Shown piece by piece: positions 59,692-64,000 of a stretch of 64,000 nt of DNA (position 1 is the first letter of the stretch; every line of letters starts with the position of its first letter). A program made the position numbers and the translations under genes. This stretch comes from Granulicella sibirica (lineage in GTDB: Bacteria; Acidobacteriota; Terriglobia; Terriglobales; Acidobacteriaceae). The stretch covers positions 868,001 through 932,000 of the forward strand of contig NZ_RDSM01000002.1 of the NCBI RefSeq assembly GCF_004115155.1. The letters run 5' to 3'. The notes under the pieces were generated by a model. The model did no database searches. It was not told where the DNA came from and worked only from the letters and a program-made list of their open reading frames with translations.

Positions 59692-61737
59692 TCAGTTCGC
59701 GGGCCGAATAGCGACTACGATGGAGCGCGCCTTCACCTGAACGGTGCTTGAGTCGAGCAGCACTTCTCTACCGTCTTCGACTATGTCGTCGCTATGTTCT
59801 TCGGCGGTGTCGATTTTGAGCATCCATGGGCCGGGCTCCTGGATTTCGAAGGTCAGGTCTTCCCAGAACATGTTCATCATGACGTACAGATCGGCCTTCT
59901 TCGAACCGGAGAGACAGTACGCGAGCGAGCGCGAGTGCGGGGCGAGGTCGATGTTCGGACCGACACCATACCACCGGATATCTTCACGCCAAAATCTGGA
60001 CCGGCAGATGGTGTGGTGGTTGCGAAACGCAATCAATTGCTTGTAGAACCGGAAAATATCCTTGTTCTGTTCGAGCCTGCTCCAGTCCAGCCAGGTCGTT
60101 TCGTTGTCCTGGTTCCAGGGGTTGGAGTTGCCCTGCTGGCTCTGCATAAACTCGTCGCCCATGCGCATCATGGGGGTACCGTTCGAGAGCATCAGGATCG
60201 TCGCAAAATTCTTCACCTGGCGGCGGCGGAGAGTCATGATCTCCGGCGTCGCGCCCTCGTCGCCTTCCACGCCGCAGTTCCAGCTGATGTTGTCCGAGCA
60301 GCCGTCGGTGTTGTTGGAGCCGTTGGCCATGTTGTGGCGCTCGTTGTAGGAGACGGTGTCGTACATGGTGAGGCCGTCGTGCGAGGCGATGTAGTTGATG
60401 CTCTGATAGGGGTGCCGCGAGTTGCGCACATCGCCGGGAAAGAGGTCATCCGAGCCGTAGAGCCGCGTCATCATGGCCGGGACCATGTTGGGCTCGGCTC
60501 GGACGAAGCGCTTTACGTCGTCGCGGAAGCAGCCGTTCCACTGGAACCAGCTCAGGCCGGGAAAGTTCTTGCCGAGTTGATAAGCGCCTCCTGCATCCCA
60601 GGGCTCGGCGATGAGGCGGACGTGGCCAAGATCGGGGTCGGCTGCGATCTCGGCGAAGATGGGCGGATCGCCGGTGTCGATGGTGCCGTCGGTCTTGCGC
60701 GCGAAGACGCTGGCAAGATCAAAGCGGAAACCGTCGACGTGCATCTCGCGCACCCAATAACGCAGACTGTCCATGAACATGCGGCGGGTGTTGCGGTTGC
60801 CACAGTTGAGCGTGTTTCCGCAGCCCGAGTAGTCGAGATAGGTGTCGGGCGGCGAGCCGGAGGTGAGGTAGTAGCTGGTATTCGCGATGCCCTTCATCCC
60901 GTAGCAGGGCCCGTCTGCGCCGGCTTCAGCAGTGTGGTTGTAGACCACATCCAGAACCACCTCGATGTGCGCCTCGTGAAGCGCCTTCACCATGCGGCGA
61001 AACTCGTTCTTAGCCGCGCCGGCACCGCTCGAAAAGCCGCTATGCGGGCTGAAGAAGGCGACCGGCATATACCCCCAGTAGTTTTGGCTCTGCAGCTCGA
61101 ACTGGTACACCGGCATCAGCTCGACGCAGGTCACGCCGAGGTCTTTGAGGTATGGGATTTTTTCGATGAGGCCGAGATAGCAGCCGGCATCGAACCCATT
61201 CACGCCGGAGTTCAGGTTGCCGGTGAAGCCTTTGACGTGAATCTCATAGATGACCAGGTGGTGTTCGTGTGACGGGCAACAGTCATCGCCCCAGTCAAAC
61301 GGCTCTTCTGACTGCGGTGCCATCTGGGCCATCATTGCCTTGCCGCGGTTGGAGCCGGGGCCGATGGCGGCGGCGCGATCGAAGGCCTCGGGGATAAAGA
61401 GCTGGCGGGCGTAGGGATCGAGCAGTTCCTTACCCCACGGAAACAGCACATTGACGCCGGACGGATATTCTTCGCTGCCATCGACATGGTAGGAGTAGGC
61501 GACGGCTCCGTTGGCTTCCTCGGCCGAGACACGACAGTGCCAGATGTCGTCTGACTTGTTGATGAGCGGGTCCATTCGCAGGGAGTAGACCGGATGCATC
61601 AGGTCGTCGGCTCGATAGAGCTGCAGCTTGACGCCGTCGGCATGCCGGGAGAACAGACCGAAGTTGTAAGCCTGGTGTTCTTCGACCCACGTGCATCCGA
61701 GCGGCGAGGGTGATCCCTCATGCGCCCTCCAAGACAT
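59692..61737 (-). CDS. GlgX/TreX-type glycogen debranching enzyme (GH13)
   Basis: 681 residues. The N-terminal CBM48-like domain (YNFGLFSRHADGVKLQLYRA) is followed by the GH13 barrel with VVYNHTAEAG, nucleophile Asp340 in VDGFRFDLAS, acid/base Glu378 in IAEPWDAGG, and Asp454 in IASHDG. A C-terminal beta domain follows. Layout and the isoamylase-like GHVRLIAEPWDAGG fit the GlgX/TreX group hydrolysing alpha-1,6 branches; no other glycogen gene is adjacent. ATG at 61737 (MSWRAHEG) is chosen because GGAGG (61746-61750) lies 8 nt upstream, whereas the ATG five codons earlier overlaps that SD. Confidence 0.9.
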   Translation of the reverse strand: MSWRAHEGSPSPLGCTWVEEHQAYNFGLFSRHADGVKLQLYRADDLMHPVYSLRMDPLINKSDDIWHCRVSAEEANGAVAYSYHVDGSEEYPSGVNVLFPWGKELLDPYARQLFIPEAFDRAAAIGPGSNRGKAMMAQMAPQSEEPFDWGDDCCPSHEHHLVIYEIHVKGFTGNLNSGVNGFDAGCYLGLIEKIPYLKDLGVTCVELMPVYQFELQSQNYWGYMPVAFFSPHSGFSSGAGAAKNEFRRMVKALHEAHIEVVLDVVYNHTAEAGADGPCYGMKGIANTSYYLTSGSPPDTYLDYSGCGNTLNCGNRNTRRMFMDSLRYWVREMHVDGFRFDLASVFARKTDGTIDTGDPPIFAEIAADPDLGHVRLIAEPWDAGGAYQLGKNFPGLSWFQWNGCFRDDVKRFVRAEPNMVPAMMTRLYGSDDLFPGDVRNSRHPYQSINYIASHDGLTMYDTVSYNERHNMANGSNNTDGCSDNISWNCGVEGDEGATPEIMTLRRRQVKNFATILMLSNGTPMMRMGDEFMQSQQGNSNPWNQDNETTWLDWSRLEQNKDIFRFYKQLIAFRNHHTICRSRFWREDIRWYGVGPNIDLAPHSRSLAYCLSGSKKADLYVMMNMFWEDLTFEIQEPGPWMLKIDTAEEHSDDIVEDGREVLLDSSTVQVKARSIVVAIRPAN

Positions 61738-61871
61738 AAAGCCATCCTCCATGGGGGCTACTCAAAATCAGCCCCGGCGCAGCGGCCCAATTTTCAGGCT
61801 ATTCGTTATGGATGACAAGGGAATTCTGCAGCGGTCTATTTTTCTCTTTTGAGGGTGACGACAGGCCGGCG

Positions 61872-62015
61872 TTAGAGGAGTAATTCACCGCGACGAGTGC
61901 GTGGGCCTTTCTCGTCACGCCACCTCGTTTTTTGAGTTGTTACAGAAATCTCGGCGCTCTGTTGCGCACCTCCGATGATGATGAAGGGAATGATCCATCC
62001 GGCGTTCACATTCAT
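61872..62015 (-). CDS. 47-residue ORF downstream of arsB, possible truncated transporter
   Basis: GGAGG (62024-62028) sits 8 nt before an ATG that reads MNVNAGWIIPFIIIGGAQQS, then AEISVTTQKTRWRDEKG and an Arg-rich end. The first 20 residues look like the first helix of a small multidrug/YdcZ-type transporter (GGA-x-Q pattern), after which the sequence turns hydrophilic and stops. It may be a frame-shifted 5' relic or a small membrane peptide. It begins 22 bp after the arsB stop. 61738-61871 holds nothing else evident. Confidence 0.4.
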   Translation of the reverse strand: MNVNAGWIIPFIIIGGAQQSAEISVTTQKTRWRDEKGPRTRRGELLL

Positions 62016-62037
62016 AAGACAGTCCTCCGAGTTGTTT

Positions 62038-63342
62038 TTAGTGTTTTCCGACGAGCATGTTCATCAGGATCGCTCCGCCGAGCGCAGCAAAGAGGGCCAC
62101 AGGCATGGCGACCATGCCCACTTTCAAGAACATCCAGAAACTTATGTCGAGTTTCTCCCCCCCTTCGTCTCCGCCCGCGTCCTTGCGAAGCGCTAACAGC
62201 CAAAGAATCGTAGCCAGCGATCCGGTGACCGAAAGATTGGGCCCGAGGTCTACACCGATCAAAACGGCATTGGCAATCAACCCCTTCGTATGAGCGGCTT
62301 GAATAGTGCCGCCCGCGATAAGTCCCAGAGGAAGGTTGTTGACGATGTTGTTCGCTATCCCCACAACGAAGCCGACAAGCAGTGCGCCTGCGTTCTGGCC
62401 CAGATGGGACGCCCAGGCGAGCCACTGTTGAGCCAGGTTCAAAGCTCCCTGACTCTCGACCGCATCCACCATGACAAAGAGGCTAGCGACGAGTAGCAGA
62501 GTTGCCCAACTAATCTCGCGTGCAAGCTTCATCGGATTGCTTCTTGCCTTGATAGAGACAACAGCGCTAATCACAAGTGCAGCAAGGCACGTGGGCAGTC
62601 CCAGGTCCTTCTTCAGTGCGGAAGCCGTCAGAAGCACCGCAGTCATTAGAGCGAGACCGGCAAGAACAAGCTTGCCGGTCTCGCTCAACTTGGTATCTTC
62701 GACGTCGCAGTCGATGCTCTTACAAAGGTCTTCTCGAAACATAAAACGCATGACGAAGAATGTCAGGAGAATTGAAAACAGTGACGGAACACCGAAATCC
62801 GCCAGCCATGTCCCCAGAGGAGGCATCCCTGTGTGGAATACAACCAGATTCGCCGGGTTTGAGATCGGGAGCACGAAGCTCGCGGCGTTCGCAATCAAGG
62901 CGCAGACGAACAGGTACGGGAGCGGGGAGACCTTTGCCTTGCGTACAGCTGTCAGAATGGCGGGCGTCAACACCACCGCCGTCGCGTCATTCGACATAAA
63001 GATGGTTACGAGCGTTCCTACCGCGTAGACCAACAGGAACAGACGCGAGCAACTCCCGTTAGCTCCGCGGACTGCCACAGAAGCCACCCAATCGAAGACG
63101 CCTTGCTCCCGTGCCAGCTCACTCAAAAGCATCATGCCAATGAGGAACAAGTAAACGTCGCTACCCTTCGCTATTGCTTGCCCGGCCAACGTCAACGGTA
63201 CGAGACGAAGAACGATCAGAAGCAATGCTCCGCCCGAAATCCACCAGACTTCAGGGATTCCGCGCGGACGGGTAAGCATCAGGGCGATGCTGACGGCGAC
63301 GATCAGAGGCAAAACAACCTGCGCAATGTCTGTCGGGATCAT
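62038..63342 (-). CDS. arsB: ArsB/NhaD-type ion permease (probable arsenite efflux pump)
   Basis: 434 residues, about 11-12 membrane helices. Segments typical of ArsB are LIGMMLLSELAREQGVFDWV, FMSNDATAVVLTPAILTAVR, and FVLPISNPANLVVFHTGMP; NDATAV and NPANLV are the paired discontinuous-helix motifs of the ion transporter superfamily. GIANNIVNNLPLGLIAG forms the second repeat. ArsB exports arsenite and antimonite; an NhaD-like Na+/H+ or dicarboxylate function is possible. The ATG at 63342 overlaps the end of the upstream frame by 4 nt (ATGA). No arsR, arsC or ArsA gene is in view. Confidence 0.85.
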   Translation of the reverse strand: MIPTDIAQVVLPLIVAVSIALMLTRPRGIPEVWWISGGALLLIVLRLVPLTLAGQAIAKGSDVYLFLIGMMLLSELAREQGVFDWVASVAVRGANGSCSRLFLLVYAVGTLVTIFMSNDATAVVLTPAILTAVRKAKVSPLPYLFVCALIANAASFVLPISNPANLVVFHTGMPPLGTWLADFGVPSLFSILLTFFVMRFMFREDLCKSIDCDVEDTKLSETGKLVLAGLALMTAVLLTASALKKDLGLPTCLAALVISAVVSIKARSNPMKLAREISWATLLLVASLFVMVDAVESQGALNLAQQWLAWASHLGQNAGALLVGFVVGIANNIVNNLPLGLIAGGTIQAAHTKGLIANAVLIGVDLGPNLSVTGSLATILWLLALRKDAGGDEGGEKLDISFWMFLKVGMVAMPVALFAALGGAILMNMLVGKH

Positions 63343-63803
63343 CGCCACTTTTTTCCGTTCTTGTTGGGTCCGAGCCGAGTTCCGAGCAGCCCATCTTCCG
63401 GCCAGGCCTCCAGTGCGTTGTCCTGATCGCGCTCTTCGGACTTCCGTTGCGTGCGCTGACGGACCGCGAGCCGAATCTCGTCGCTCGTCGCGTTTCCGCG
63501 CGCGTCCTGGAATGACACCCTCAAAGGCTTTAGTCTTCGACGTTGGGAGGTCAAAAGGTCGTCTAGAACGAAATGCTCTTGAGGCCGCAGTATCTGAATC
63601 CGGACCGACCGATTGCCGAACGCGTTTCCTGTTCCACGCGAAACGGAGGTGATAGCAACCTTCAGGGTGATGCTCAGGGGTCCCGTTGACCAACGCATAC
63701 TGCGAGCGCAAGGTGCGGTTGCGATTCCATACGGGATAGACGAAGACGCTCTGGACACCGGAAGACGGACTCGTCTATACAGCCGGACCTTTGGGTATAT
63801 CAA
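63339..63803 (-). CDS. hypothetical protein coupled to arsB, TTG start
   Basis: 154 residues, not recognised. A TTG at 63803 has GAGGAG 6 nt upstream, a well-placed SD, and the stop overlaps the arsB ATG (ATGA). The product is basic, beginning MIYPKVRLYRRVRLPVSRAS. Its second half (SVRIQILRPQEHFVLDDLLT then SQRRRLKPLRVSFQDARGNA) is more protein-like than the first. Another open frame, reading into arsB, overlaps the same DNA, so coding is uncertain. Confidence 0.4.
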   Translation of the reverse strand: MIYPKVRLYRRVRLPVSRASSSIPYGIATAPCARSMRWSTGPLSITLKVAITSVSRGTGNAFGNRSVRIQILRPQEHFVLDDLLTSQRRRLKPLRVSFQDARGNATSDEIRLAVRQRTQRKSEERDQDNALEAWPEDGLLGTRLGPNKNGKKWR

Positions 63804-63947
63804 TTCATGCTCCTCTAAGGGTAAGTGCCCTTAAGAAGTGTCCGAAGCGCATTGTAAGTCGAAGAAAGTTACGGACCGCGTCCCGTCGAGTGTCACAGGG
63901 AGTGTCCCTCGACGATCTTCTGTTGATTCTAAATAGGTTAGAGTCAA

Positions 63948-64000
63948 TGGCGGAGAGACAGGGATTCGAACCCTGGATACCTTGCGGTATACACGCTTTC
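63948..64000 (-). tRNA. tRNA-Ser, 3' part cut by window edge
   Basis: Read on the minus strand the end is ...GAAAGCGTG, a long variable arm GTATACCGCAAGGTATC, a T arm with CAGGGTTCGAATCCCTG, the acceptor strand TCTCTCCG and an encoded CCA at 63948-63950. A stem-loop variable arm of this type marks a class II tRNA. The visible GA before AAGCG fits an NGA serine anticodon, with the first anticodon base outside the window. 63804-63947 shows no gene. Confidence 0.88.

Overview
The window looks like a chromosomal segment of an acidobacterium (Acidobacteriota, probably class Terriglobia: the Granulicella/Terriglobus/Edaphobacter kind). This is an inference from several traits seen together: moderately high GC judged by eye, a ~1000-residue TonB-dependent receptor with an N-terminal carboxypeptidase-regulatory-like domain, an SBBP-repeat surface protein, a GH97 enzyme, an F-type ATP synthase split into two loci with a b/b' pair, and secretion-type signals on the b and c subunits. 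No 16S gene is present, so the genus is not fixed.

Layout. 1-7016 (minus): the 5' piece of an alpha/beta hydrolase gene, a strong terminator, then the operon atpF'-atpF-atpH-atpA-atpG-hicA-hicB-atpD-atpC. A HicAB toxin-antitoxin pair sits between the gamma and beta subunit genes. 7300-9148 (minus): hfq-hflX. 9434-18026: a housekeeping and accessory mix (DegT/StrS aminotransferase, SH3-type lipoprotein, lactonase-like lipoprotein, Fur/PerR regulator, DUF2203, RNase T2 lipoprotein, YmdB-type phosphodiesterase, GNAT, Rrf2). 18071-19975 (minus): lysS with a large insertion. 20059-22185 (plus): the second ATP synthase locus, atpZ-atpI-atpB-atpE, plus a 50-residue membrane protein. 22607-37532 (minus): a complex I operon, nuoA-C-D-(orphan)-E-F-(orphan-hicA-hicB)-G-H-J-K-L-M-N. 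It has no nuoB and no nuoI, and it carries a second HicAB pair. 37623-38504: prepilin peptidase. 38642-43118: a GH97 enzyme, then a cytochrome c/PQQ-dehydrogenase pair. 43243-55060: an AlaC-type aminotransferase and a minus-strand operon (TonB-dependent receptor, TolB-propeller amidohydrolase, aromatic amino acid decarboxylase, Na+/H+ antiporter) divergent from a LysR regulator. 55078-64000: PAS-GGDEF diguanylate cyclase, SBBP protein, decayed PilZ/GGDEF remnants, glycogen-debranching-type enzyme, ArsB-type permease with small neighbours, and the 3' part of a tRNA-Ser.

How the parts work together. Two oxidative-phosphorylation machines dominate: complex I and ATP synthase. Both operons carry an internal, same-strand hicA-hicB pair with a 4-nt overlap, and in both the HicB lacks an obvious DNA-binding domain. 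That shared arrangement is the most striking pattern here. Two convergent intergenic regions (15.3-15.5 kb and 22.2-22.5 kb) each carry a copy of one composite non-coding element with a long hairpin and a G-tract.
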